NCBI GenBank assembly: GCA_044361535.1
Contig: JBIKIQ010000005.1
Span: 1-64,000 of the forward strand
Direction: 5' to 3'
Length of the DNA: 64,000 nt
From: UBA952 sp044361535
GTDB taxonomy: Bacteria > Bacteroidota > Bacteroidia > Flavobacteriales_D > Crocinitomicaceae
In this document: positions 25,134-34,063 of the stretch, one piece after another
How positions within the stretch are numbered: position 1 is the first letter of the stretch
Layout of the letters: each line of letters opens with the position of its first letter
Made by a program: the position numbers and the translations under genes
Notes under the pieces: model-generated
What the model saw: the letters and a program-made list of their open reading frames with translations, nothing else
Told to the model about the DNA's origin: nothing
The model's database searches: none

Positions 25134-27650
25134 CTATACTAGCTTTATTTTGTGATTGAAAAAGTCGGAAAGAATAGTAGAAATATCATCAGGAGAAAGA
25201 ATTATTTCGTTGACATTAATAAACAAGGAAGCTATTCCCGGCTGAGATTCTATCCACATTTCAATTACGGTTTTATCCTTTTCATATTTCGAAAGAACCT
25301 CGACCGAGATGGATTTTTCATTTCTTTTTTTTACGAGGTTAGAATTTGTAGAAGGTTCAATCTCCGTGATATCCTCATTGATATAAATTATTTTGTAGGA
25401 ATAAAAATTGGGGAGTTCATTTAAATATCTACAAGGAATGTAAACAATTTTACCAACGACAGTTTCTAACCAGCTTGTTTTAAAGAGAGATTCCTTAGCT
25501 AGCTGATATTCGGTGTCTTCAGCAACTATAGGCAAGCCTGAATCACTCAGGAGATTCATAACATTCGAATAGTTGCAATTTGAGACACTCGTGCAAACTA
25601 TTATTTCACCTTTTATTTTGTTTTCTAGAAAATCAATACTCTCTTTTGCTTTTTCGGGTTGATGCAAATAGTTGGAATATATTTCTACGAGCCATTTGTG
25701 CGCTTTGGTTATTCCTGGTGCAAGTTTAATGCATGTGTTAAAAGCATTTGAGGCATCTTCCCACAGTTCCATTTTTGCTAATGCTTCGCCCAAATGATAA
25801 TGAATATTTGCCTGGAAAAAATCTTGTTCTAAAGAAATTAGAAATTCATCAACTGCTTCATTGTACATATTTCTTCGCAGGAAGGTTAATCCTAATCCAT
25901 AATGAGCAGCTGTATTTCTTTCGTCTAGTGACAATGCTGTAATATATTGTTTCTCAGCTGCTTCAAAATTCTTTCTTAGTGTATGTATTTTAGCAATGCT
26001 AATGGCAACTTGTGAGTTATTTGGGTTTTTCTTCTGAACCTTCTCTAGAAGTGGGAGTGCTTGCCTGGGTTTATTCATGGCAAGCAATAACAGTCCTTCC
26101 AAGTATTCAAAATACATGGGCTCTTCAAATTCTTGATTACCAAAAGTATCGTTAGAATCCTTATACTTTTTACTTTCCGTTTGATAATTTTCTTTTAATT
26201 CTTGAATCAAATCATTGCATTTTAAATACATTTTTCGATTGAGATAGGCAAATGCAAGTCGTTGACCGTATCGAAGAATTTTTGTTTCGGAGTAAATGCG
26301 TTGGAGAATTTCTATAGCAGGAATTACTCTGCCACCATTTATCATATTTCGCGCAACATAGTACTGATTTTCTCTTTTGCATTTTTCAACTTGTTGTAGT
26401 TTATCGTCATCCAAGGCTTCAATGTATCCTAGTTCAACAAGTTGTTGCAGTGCTTCCTGTGCTGCCCAAGGATCTTCACGTAACATGGGATCGTGTTGAC
26501 CTGAGTTACCTTGCACATTTTCCCAAGATTCAATAAAATCAGCAATTGAGGGAGATTCGAAACAATTATACAGCACTTTTCCTTCCATGTCTTTTCCAAC
26601 CGGCAAACCTGCGTGATAGAGAATTGTTGGGGTAATATCGATAATACTCGCACCAGATACAAGATGATTTTTCTTAACGCCAGGTCCAGAAATAACAAAA
26701 ATACCATATGGACTATGTTCAACAGCTGGACCTGAAGGTTCCTTGGGTATGTATAAAGGACGCTGGTGATCCGAATAAAAGCCATGATCTGAAAGAAGAA
26801 TAACGGTAGTATTGTCGTCGATTAATTCAAGTGTACGTTGAAGCATCATGTCGTGAAATCGATAACCAGCCTCTACAATATCTTTAAAATCTTCAAAATC
26901 TTTTTCAGGAATTTCAGGTCGACGAGGAGGAAAATACTTCATGGATAAATGACAGAAGTGATCAATGGCATCGTGGTAAATTGCCATAAAATCCCATTCG
27001 GTTTCTTCCATTAAATAGGTCGATGCTGCATGAACAGTTGCCGCATTTGCAAGTGTTTTTAGAACAGACAGAGTTTTTGGAGCTTGACGTAGTTCTTGAT
27101 CCGTAGCGAGATTTGGTATGAATGGAAGTGCCATTTCTAAGGTTATCTCGTGTGGGTGAACTCTAAATTCTTTCATCACTTCTGTTAGTTCCTTTGGATG
27201 AATAGTCCCTTGTGGCATATCCCATTTATCCCCAAAAGCTTTATTGGCAATTTGATAAAGGTTTGAAACTATAACGCCGTTTATTGGTTCAGCAGGATTA
27301 CTAGGCCACCATGCTACAACATTGCTTTTCCATCCTTCTTGATTTAATATATTCCAAATGGCTTTTACCTTTCGTGAGGTAGATGTAACCGGTCTAAGTC
27401 CTTCTCCGTTTGGAGTAGGTTCAACAAACCCACCTATTCCGTGTTTATCTGCTCTAAATCCCGTGGCAATACTAGTCCATAACATAGGCGAGAGGGGAGG
27501 GTCCAAAGTCTGAATTCGGCCAACAGAACCTCCTTCCATTAATTTTTGGAGAGCTGGCATTTTCCCTTGTTTAATTAGCGGGTTGATTATACTCCAGTCA
27601 GCAGCGTCCCAACCAATTACAAGAATTTTATTTTTTTTGGTTTTTGTCAT
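25134..27650 (-). CDS. Type I phosphodiesterase / alkaline-phosphatase-superfamily protein with TPR repeats
   Basis: The protein has 838 residues and no signal peptide. Residues 1 to about 370 are an alkaline-phosphatase-superfamily domain of the nucleotide-pyrophosphatase type: metal Asp in VIGWDAADW, nucleophile Thr in PMLWTSIATG, then YHDAIDHFCH and LLSDHGFYSDH with metal ligands. Residues of about 430-690 hold several TPR-like helix pairs (AAHYGLGLTFLRRNMYNEAV). The C-terminal part is not recognised. The substrate is unknown; relatives act on phosphodiesters or phosphonates. A small ORF overlaps its 5' end by 23 bases. Confidence 0.88.
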   Translation of the reverse strand: MTKTKKNKILVIGWDAADWSIINPLIKQGKMPALQKLMEGGSVGRIQTLDPPLSPMLWTSIATGFRADKHGIGGFVEPTPNGEGLRPVTSTSRKVKAIWNILNQEGWKSNVVAWWPSNPAEPINGVIVSNLYQIANKAFGDKWDMPQGTIHPKELTEVMKEFRVHPHEITLEMALPFIPNLATDQELRQAPKTLSVLKTLANAATVHAASTYLMEETEWDFMAIYHDAIDHFCHLSMKYFPPRRPEIPEKDFEDFKDIVEAGYRFHDMMLQRTLELIDDNTTVILLSDHGFYSDHQRPLYIPKEPSGPAVEHSPYGIFVISGPGVKKNHLVSGASIIDITPTILYHAGLPVGKDMEGKVLYNCFESPSIADFIESWENVQGNSGQHDPMLREDPWAAQEALQQLVELGYIEALDDDKLQQVEKCKRENQYYVARNMINGGRVIPAIEILQRIYSETKILRYGQRLAFAYLNRKMYLKCNDLIQELKENYQTESKKYKDSNDTFGNQEFEEPMYFEYLEGLLLLAMNKPRQALPLLEKVQKKNPNNSQVAISIAKIHTLRKNFEAAEKQYITALSLDERNTAAHYGLGLTFLRRNMYNEAVDEFLISLEQDFFQANIHYHLGEALAKMELWEDASNAFNTCIKLAPGITKAHKWLVEIYSNYLHQPEKAKESIDFLENKIKGEIIVCTSVSNCNYSNVMNLLSDSGLPIVAEDTEYQLAKESLFKTSWLETVVGKIVYIPCRYLNELPNFYSYKIIYINEDITEIEPSTNSNLVKKRNEKSISVEVLSKYEKDKTVIEMWIESQPGIASLFINVNEIILSPDDISTILSDFFNHKIKLV

Positions 27651-27783
27651 CTTTTATAGTTGATTGTTTTACTGATTCTTGCTTGGTTTTTTCAACCTCC
27701 TTACGCCATAATCGTAAACCAACATGACCAAGAGCAAGAATGCCTAATGATCCTTGTGGAGTTATCTTGTATTCTTTTCCCAT
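27628..27783 (-). CDS. Small conserved-looking protein coupled to the TPR phosphodiesterase
   Basis: From the chosen ATG there are 51 residues: MGKEYKITPQGSLGILALGH, then a Leu/Arg-rich stretch, and a Lys-rich tail. An upstream in-frame ATG at 27810 would add nine residues (MRLFYFYRL), but the shorter start gives a sensible N terminus. The 3' end overlaps the phosphodiesterase start by 23 bases, so translational coupling is likely. The Gly/Leu-rich core could pack on a membrane or partner. I see no named family. Confidence 0.6.
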   Translation of the reverse strand: MGKEYKITPQGSLGILALGHVGLRLWRKEVEKTKQESVKQSTIKDDKNQKK

Positions 27784-27815
27784 AAGTCTGTAAAAATAAA
27801 ATAAACGCAAAAAAA

Positions 27816-27845
27816 AACTGTCACCAGTTAGATCTGATGACAGTT
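27816..27845 (-). terminator. Terminator of the secreted protein gene 27865-28719
   Basis: The stem AACTGTCACCAG pairs with CTGATGACAGTT across a 6-base loop. The single mismatch becomes a U-G pair only in the minus-strand RNA, where seven or more T residues follow. Confidence 0.85.
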
Positions 27846-27864
27846 TCGAAAGTTAAAATTTTTC

Positions 27865-28719
27865 TTAGTTTTTAACGAAGTTTCCTGTAGATACTTTACC
27901 GTTTACAGTTACTTGATAAATATACATTCCAGAAGTTAAATTTGAAACATCAACACTAGATTCATTGCTTGTTTTCATTACCTTTCCATCTAGAGTAGAA
28001 ATAACAACATTAGACACTTCTCCATTTGCTGTAATATTCAAAATATCATTTGCTGGGTTTGGATAAACAGTCACTTCATTTTTAGAAAGCTCAATAACGT
28101 CAGATGTAGAAGATAATGAGATATTATCTAACCACAATTCACTTCCTGGATAACCGTTTCCGTTTCCGAATAAAAATCCAATTGATGAAGACGCAATGAA
28201 AACAAATGCATTAGCTGTGTATCCTGTTGTTGTAAATGCCTGTACAGGAACAGACTCCATAGTCCAGTTTGTTGTTGAACCTGAATAAACACCTGCAGCT
28301 CCGTACATTACTACGTCATCGTTTGGATCTGCTGTCAATGTATCATAAATTTGAACAATAACAACAGCTGAATCACCTGCAACAGATATGTTTTTGTATG
28401 CATAATTTAATGTCCAAGAAGCTGGATTTGCAATAGCACCAGGAACATATTGTTGAATGAATCCTGCAATTGTATCCGATGGGAATTGAATTAACCCTGC
28501 TGTTGTTGGGTCATAGATTGTTTTCATTTTTCCAAATTGAGAACCAGCATAAGCTCCTGTAGTTTCAACGGTATACAAACCTTGTCCCCAACCTGCTGTT
28601 TGTGTTGCTACTCCTGGTAACAAAGGCGTTGCAGCAGCCTCAAAGTCACCGTTTACCAACTGTGCATTAAGAGAAATTCCAAATGTCAAACATGACACTA
28701 AAAGTAAAAGTTTTTTCAT
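27865..28719 (-). CDS. Secreted T9SS type-A cargo protein
   Basis: The protein has 284 residues with a signal peptide at 1-19 (ending SLNAQ). A jelly-roll-like domain follows, beginning LVNGDFEAAATPLLPG and containing GSELWLDNISL, typical of carbohydrate-binding-module-like beta sandwiches. The C-terminal T9SS type-A sorting domain starts NEVTVYPNPANDILNIT and ends SGMYIYQVTVNGKVSTG. No catalytic motif is seen. It has its own -7 box (TAGCTTTG at 28747-28740) and terminator, so it is a single-gene unit. Confidence 0.9.
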   Translation of the reverse strand: MKKLLLLVSCLTFGISLNAQLVNGDFEAAATPLLPGVATQTAGWGQGLYTVETTGAYAGSQFGKMKTIYDPTTAGLIQFPSDTIAGFIQQYVPGAIANPASWTLNYAYKNISVAGDSAVVIVQIYDTLTADPNDDVVMYGAAGVYSGSTTNWTMESVPVQAFTTTGYTANAFVFIASSSIGFLFGNGNGYPGSELWLDNISLSSTSDVIELSKNEVTVYPNPANDILNITANGEVSNVVISTLDGKVMKTSNESSVDVSNLTSGMYIYQVTVNGKVSTGNFVKN

Positions 28720-28780
28720 AAATTAATTTTTTAATTACACAAAGCTAACGATTTTATGGAACAAAAAAAAATAACAAAAA

Positions 28781-28801
28781 AAGCCGACTTACAGCCGGCT
28801 T
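28781..28801 (-). terminator. Terminator of the secreted protein gene 28826-29662
   Basis: The stem AAGCCG/CGGCTT is followed on the minus strand by a long T run. Confidence 0.8.
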
Positions 28802-28825
28802 AATTCAAAAATTTATGTGTTCAGA

Positions 28826-29662
28826 TTAGTGAACAATAATTTTCTTTGTAGTAGCTCCTTCATTAAAAGTTACATTAACCATATAAATTCCAGAAGACAA
28901 ATTATTCATGTCCACAAAGAATGTCTTATCTTTAATAACATCAGTAGAAACGACTTGACCCGTAGAAGAAATAACAGAAACAACTCCATTTGTTAGATTT
29001 CCGTTCACAACTACTTTTACTGAATTATTAGCTTGATTTACAAATTTCACTAAATTTTCAATTTGAGTCTCAGTCAAAGAAGCACCCATATTACCAGTCA
29101 TAATTCCTACGTTTGGTGTTGCTTCGTATGCATAATCTTTAAGAACGATAGAATCACCTATTGCATAAGAATCTAAACGAGCCCAACCGTAATGAGTATT
29201 ACCGCCAACTACAAATTGTAACCCTAAATATTTATCAGTTACACCATTCCAATTTTCGTTGTATGGATTAGCACTATCAACATTGTACGCCATGGTGTTT
29301 GTTGCTGCAATCCAATTTAATGTTGAATCAACCATTGTATTGATATCTAATGCCAATGCATAATCGTAAGCACTTGGTGTTTCTCCTGCAACTGCATTAC
29401 CTGCTCCGTATGGCGCAGCAAATGTAAGTCGTACATGAGAATTAGGAGTTACGGTATCTCTTGAAGCAACTACGAAATCGATAGTTTGGTCATTGTTTAA
29501 ATCTAAAGGGTACGCTGCAAAACCATTATTTTGTGGAGCATCGTGGGAATAATCTGGATTCACATCCGTATAAACTACCTGAGCTTGTGCACCAGCAGCA
29601 GAAACAACTGCACCTGCAACTGCAGTATACTTAGAAATTCGACTGTGTAGATTTTTTTTCAT
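28826..29662 (-). CDS. Secreted protein with T9SS type-A-like domain (paralogue B)
   Basis: The protein has 278 residues. The N terminus MKKNLHSRISKYTAVAGAVV ends at AQAQ and is followed by VVYTDVNPD, matching the protein at 24157-25062. The shared middle motifs are HYGWARLDSYAIGD and LKDYAYEATPNVG. The C-terminal 75 residues (VVSVISSTGQVVSTDVIKD, then LSSGIYMVNVTF, ending KKIIVH) form the sorting domain. A -7 box TAAATTTG lies at 29702-29695. The two paralogues probably arose by duplication; the two genes between them came in later or were retained. Confidence 0.85.
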   Translation of the reverse strand: MKKNLHSRISKYTAVAGAVVSAAGAQAQVVYTDVNPDYSHDAPQNNGFAAYPLDLNNDQTIDFVVASRDTVTPNSHVRLTFAAPYGAGNAVAGETPSAYDYALALDINTMVDSTLNWIAATNTMAYNVDSANPYNENWNGVTDKYLGLQFVVGGNTHYGWARLDSYAIGDSIVLKDYAYEATPNVGIMTGNMGASLTETQIENLVKFVNQANNSVKVVVNGNLTNGVVSVISSTGQVVSTDVIKDKTFFVDMNNLSSGIYMVNVTFNEGATTKKIIVH

Positions 29663-29804
29663 GTTAATTGATTTTTAAACGTTTAAGTAAGTTACAAATT
29701 TAATTTATTATTTTGTAAATAAAAAATTTTACACCTTATTATTGAATATCAATTAGTTAATAACTTTGATGCGTGTTTAGCTAAAGGTATTTTATTTCAC
29801 AAAA

Positions 29805-29827
29805 AGAGCCACTGATAGAGTGGCTCT
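29805..29827 (-). terminator. Terminator of the RND efflux operon
   Basis: The 9-bp perfect stem AGAGCCACT/AGTGGCTCT with a 5-base loop is followed by T residues on the minus strand. Confidence 0.88.
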
Positions 29828-29848
29828 TTCTGATAGTAGTAGACATAA

Positions 29849-32800
29849 TTAACTTATGCCTTCGGTAGAGCTTGTAAGTTCCTCATTTTCTAAACTCTTA
29901 TTTTTTCTGAAATTTAATTTGTCTTTTAAGCGGTCTACGATATAATACATAATTGGAACGACAATTATAGTTAAAAACATGGAGCTTGTAAGTCCACCTA
30001 TAAGAATCCAAGCTAGTCCATTTTTCCATTCAGCCCCTGATCCTTTGGCAATTGCAATTGGAATCATTCCTATAACCATAGCGATCGTTGTCATCAAAAT
30101 TGGTCGCATACGTTCCCTTACAGCTGCTAATAAAGAATCATAGGTATTTTTTCCTTCCGCCTTGAGATGGTTTGTAAAATCGACAATTAATATGGCGTTT
30201 TTGGCAACCAAACCAAGTAGCATTAACATTCCAAGCATTGTAAAAATACCCATACTTGATGAGGTTAAATTGAGCGCTAAAATCGCTCCAATAAGTGATA
30301 CTAATATGGAAAACAATACAACAAATGGGTAAACGAAATTATCATACAATGCTACCATAATAAGATAAACCAAAATCAACCCTATCCCCATTGCTGTCCC
30401 TAATGCTCCCATGGATTCTTTTTGGCGTTTAACCTCGCCGCCCCAAAGCATACGTATATTTTTATCCAATGGATTTTTCTCAAGGTATTTTTCAATTTCA
30501 GTAGCTACATTTCCGGAAGCCGTTCCAAGAACATAACTCCGAATAGTTGTATTTGAAATTCTATTTTTTCGTTCTAATGAACCATTTCCATTGTCCACAG
30601 TTACTTTGGCAAATTCGGATAGTCTAATTTGTTTTCCATCATTCGTTGAAAACATCATTTCTTCTATATCATCAGCGCTTCTGCGATCAAATTTGTCGAG
30701 CATAATACGGATATCATATTCTTCTCCTTTATCGTCAAATTGAGCATCATCATTTCCTGTAAGCGCATTTTGTAATTGCATCCCAACCGATGCTATAGGT
30801 AGACCTAAATTACCCATTTTGTTTCGATCCAATTCTACCCGTACTTCTGGAGAAATATCATCTGTTGAAATGGTTGGGTCTTTAGCCCCTTTTATTGCTT
30901 GAATTGCTGATTTGAGGCGACGTGCTTCTTTCAATAACAATTCATTATCATCAGAAGAAAGAAAAATCTCGATTGGGGCTTCCTCGGATTCTACCATTCC
31001 TATATTCAATGCTTTAACCTCAATGCCAGGATATTTCTTTTCGATTTTATCTCTGATTTTATTCATGTAATTGGCAGTTGGATAGATATTTTGCATACCC
31101 TCCTTCATTTTCACCGTAATTTCTGATTTATTTTCGGCACCAAAGGCAGCAGCTCCCATTCCAGAACTAGGCCCACCAATGTTTGAAAAAACGATATCAA
31201 CTACCTCTTTTTGTGCAAGAATAAGCTGTTCAATTTCTAAGGTAGTGGCATTATTTTCTTCAAAAGTGGTGCTTTTATCGTATTTTAATTTGATCATGAA
31301 TTTTCCTTGATCCCCTTGAGCAACAAATTCTTGCCCTACAATTCCTAATCCCATGGATGCCATACTTGCGACAAATAAAACGATGATGGCAATACCCATT
31401 ATTATTTTATGCCTTAGCGACCAAGCGACCAAGCTAACGTATGATTCAGTAAAAATAGTAACGCGTCGCTCAAACCAAAGCAAAATAGCTTGAAAAGGAT
31501 TTTTTGGATTTAACTTAACTTCTTTTGCAAATCGTGAAGCTAACCAAGGCGTTAAGGTGAAACAAACAAATAAAGACATCAATGTTGATACCACAACTAC
31601 AACTGAAAACTGACGAAGAATATCTGAGATTACACCTTCAATGAAAATTACAGGAGAGAATACAACAACATCAACTAATGTAATGGCTAATGCTGTAAAT
31701 CCAATTTCATTTCTTCCGTCTAAAGCAGCTTGACGCCGATTTTTACCCATTTGAAGGTGACGATAGATGTTTTCCAAGACCACAATTGAGTCATCCACAA
31801 GAATTCCAATTACTAAGGACATGGCCAATAACGTCATTAAATTCAATGTGTATCCTAAAAGATACATGACAATGAAAGTTGAAATAAGGGATGCAGGAAT
31901 AGAAATTAAAACGATGAAAGCATTTCTAAGGCTATGAAGAAAAAGCAACATAACTGCAGCTACCAAAATAATTGCAAGCTCCAAATCGTGAATTACTGCA
32001 TTTACAGAGCTTATGGTTGGAATGGAGGTATCTGTGGCAACTGTGAATTTGACACCCTCCTTTTTGTATTTTTCTTCAATTTGTTTAAATCTCTCTTTGG
32101 TGGCATTCGACATGTCAACTGCGTTTGCATCGCTTTGTTTCATGATTCGCAAACCGACCCCATTTTCACCGTTGTAGCGGCTAATGGCAATTTGATCTTG
32201 CTTAGAATCTGAAATACTCGCCACATCTTTTAAGCGAACTAGTGAATTGTTATTGGAAATCAAAATATGTTCTCCTAATTCCTGAACAGACTTAAATTTC
32301 CCAGATAGACGAACAGTCATTTGTTCGCTTTCATTTTTGACCTTTCCTGTGGGAAAATCAACATTTGCTGCAGAAACGGATTGATTTACATTGGCTAAAG
32401 TCAAACCAAATGCCTTTAACTTATCGGCATCAATGTCTATTTTAAATTCTCTTTTTTCACCCCCAATTACTTGAACTTCGGCAACACCTTTTGTTTGTTT
32501 AATGGAAGGTAAAATCTGATTGTCCATCAACTGCATGAAATCCTTGTCAGACATATTTGGTGCAATGGCACTTACTTGAAGTACTGGAGCTGCATTGGGT
32601 TCAATTTTTGCCAAAATTGGTTTTTGAGCACTTGATGGTAATTTATTTTGAACGTTATTAATTTTCCGTTGGGCATCTTGAAGCGCCTCATCCATATTGG
32701 CTGAAGGTTTGAATTCTAGAAGGACAACAGACGCATTATCAAGAGAAAATGAGGTAACTTCAGCAATATTTTCCAAACCACTTAAGGCATCCTCTAAGGG

Positions 32801-32995
32801 TTTTGACACCTGATTTTCAACGGTTGAGGGCGATGCACCAGGATAGGTTGTGGTTACTGTTAAAATTGGAGGAGAGAAATCAGGTAAAAGCTCATAGCTT
32901 AACTGATTGTAACTGATTAATCCTCCACCAATTAGTATCGTAAAGATTACGATGATGAATGAAGGACGTTTAATGGATAATTCGGTCAGTGTCAT
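29849..32995 (-). CDS. RND-family efflux permease (AcrB/HAE1 type)
   Basis: This is a proton-driven inner-membrane pump of a tripartite efflux system. The 1048 residues give 12 expected transmembrane helices in two halves, with large periplasmic loops after TM1 and TM7. The N terminus has the family pattern (IKRPSFIIVIFTILIGGGLI, PGASPSTVENQVSKPLE). The TM4 motif VIGILVDDSIVVLENIYRH holds the paired Asp residues used for proton relay. It is last in the operon TetR-TolC-adaptor-pump, 11 bases after the adaptor. The substrate is not predictable. Confidence 0.95.
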   Translation of the reverse strand: MTLTELSIKRPSFIIVIFTILIGGGLISYNQLSYELLPDFSPPILTVTTTYPGASPSTVENQVSKPLEDALSGLENIAEVTSFSLDNASVVLLEFKPSANMDEALQDAQRKINNVQNKLPSSAQKPILAKIEPNAAPVLQVSAIAPNMSDKDFMQLMDNQILPSIKQTKGVAEVQVIGGEKREFKIDIDADKLKAFGLTLANVNQSVSAANVDFPTGKVKNESEQMTVRLSGKFKSVQELGEHILISNNNSLVRLKDVASISDSKQDQIAISRYNGENGVGLRIMKQSDANAVDMSNATKERFKQIEEKYKKEGVKFTVATDTSIPTISSVNAVIHDLELAIILVAAVMLLFLHSLRNAFIVLISIPASLISTFIVMYLLGYTLNLMTLLAMSLVIGILVDDSIVVLENIYRHLQMGKNRRQAALDGRNEIGFTALAITLVDVVVFSPVIFIEGVISDILRQFSVVVVVSTLMSLFVCFTLTPWLASRFAKEVKLNPKNPFQAILLWFERRVTIFTESYVSLVAWSLRHKIIMGIAIIVLFVASMASMGLGIVGQEFVAQGDQGKFMIKLKYDKSTTFEENNATTLEIEQLILAQKEVVDIVFSNIGGPSSGMGAAAFGAENKSEITVKMKEGMQNIYPTANYMNKIRDKIEKKYPGIEVKALNIGMVESEEAPIEIFLSSDDNELLLKEARRLKSAIQAIKGAKDPTISTDDISPEVRVELDRNKMGNLGLPIASVGMQLQNALTGNDDAQFDDKGEEYDIRIMLDKFDRRSADDIEEMMFSTNDGKQIRLSEFAKVTVDNGNGSLERKNRISNTTIRSYVLGTASGNVATEIEKYLEKNPLDKNIRMLWGGEVKRQKESMGALGTAMGIGLILVYLIMVALYDNFVYPFVVLFSILVSLIGAILALNLTSSSMGIFTMLGMLMLLGLVAKNAILIVDFTNHLKAEGKNTYDSLLAAVRERMRPILMTTIAMVIGMIPIAIAKGSGAEWKNGLAWILIGGLTSSMFLTIIVVPIMYYIVDRLKDKLNFRKNKSLENEELTSSTEGIS

Positions 32996-33006
32996 CTGAA
33001 ATTTGG

Positions 33007-34056
33007 CTATTTAATTTTAACATTTGAGTTATTCTTCAAATTGACTTGACCTTTGGTCACTACCTTATCGGTTTCAGTAATTCCGGAGACTACCTCGATA
33101 AAATCGCTATCCACAGTTCCTGCATTAAAGGATGTTAAAATAGCTTTTCCATTTTTCACAACATATACCTGAGGACTTTTGGTTGAACCTACAAGCGTTT
33201 TTCTTGGAATTGATAGGGCATTGATGCTAGTTCCACTAGACATATTTGCAGTAGCAAACATCCCGGATTTCAATTCATTTGTATTGTTTTTAATTTCAAT
33301 TTGTACCTTAATGTTGTGTGTTTTATCTGCCTGGGGAGAAATTGTTTTGATAGTACCACTTATAATTTCGTCTGGCTTTGTATCTGCTGTAACATCTACT
33401 TTTTGTCCTTCTTTAAACTTATTAATATCGCGTTCAGGAATGTTAATTGCTAGTTTTAACATTGAAATATCTGTGATTTCCGCTACCGGGGTTCCAGCAC
33501 CTATTACAGAACCCAAATCAATCATTTTTTTAGTAATTATACCGTTGAAAGGAGAAATTATCGTACATCCTTTAATTTGTTTTAATATTTGTGCTTTTTG
33601 AATTTCTAATCCTTTGATTGCTAGCTCTATTTTTTCGAGTTGAATGTCAGGTGCTGCATTTTGTTCAGCTAAAATCCTGTAGCGCTTTTCGTCTTTGCGT
33701 TGTCCTTCCAAATTAAGTTCAATCGTTTGCAATTGAAGCCTTAGCATTTCATCGTCTAATCTAGCTAATACACTTCCTTTTTTCACTACATCGCCTTCTT
33801 CAAAATCAACCGTAAGAACTTTCCCTTGTCCTTCGGAGCTAACCATTGCTTGTTTATTTGGTTCGAAAGTACCTAAATAGGAAAATTGACTATCAAATGT
33901 ATGGAGTTGAGGCTTAGTTGTTTCAACGAGTACAGAGGCATTAACATCATGTATATAAATTTTAGCAGCCGCCTTTTCCTTATTTCCAAATAATGTGATT
34001 ATTGTTATTACAATTAATGCTATTCCAATAATACTTACAATTATAACTCTCTTCAT
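33007..34056 (-). CDS. RND efflux periplasmic adaptor (membrane fusion protein)
   Basis: The protein has 349 residues. An N-terminal membrane anchor (VIIVSIIGIALIVITIITLF) is followed by a lipoyl-like half motif (GKVLTVDFEEGDVVKKGSVL), a short coiled-coil hairpin, the second lipoyl half (CTIISPFNGIITKKMIDLG) and a beta-barrel domain. It links the RND pump to the TolC channel. It is seven bases downstream of the TolC-like gene. No lipobox is evident, so it is held by the N-terminal helix. Confidence 0.94.
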   Translation of the reverse strand: MKRVIIVSIIGIALIVITIITLFGNKEKAAAKIYIHDVNASVLVETTKPQLHTFDSQFSYLGTFEPNKQAMVSSEGQGKVLTVDFEEGDVVKKGSVLARLDDEMLRLQLQTIELNLEGQRKDEKRYRILAEQNAAPDIQLEKIELAIKGLEIQKAQILKQIKGCTIISPFNGIITKKMIDLGSVIGAGTPVAEITDISMLKLAINIPERDINKFKEGQKVDVTADTKPDEIISGTIKTISPQADKTHNIKVQIEIKNNTNELKSGMFATANMSSGTSINALSIPRKTLVGSTKSPQVYVVKNGKAILTSFNAGTVDSDFIEVVSGITETDKVVTKGQVNLKNNSNVKIK

Positions 34057-34063
34057 GCTTTTT

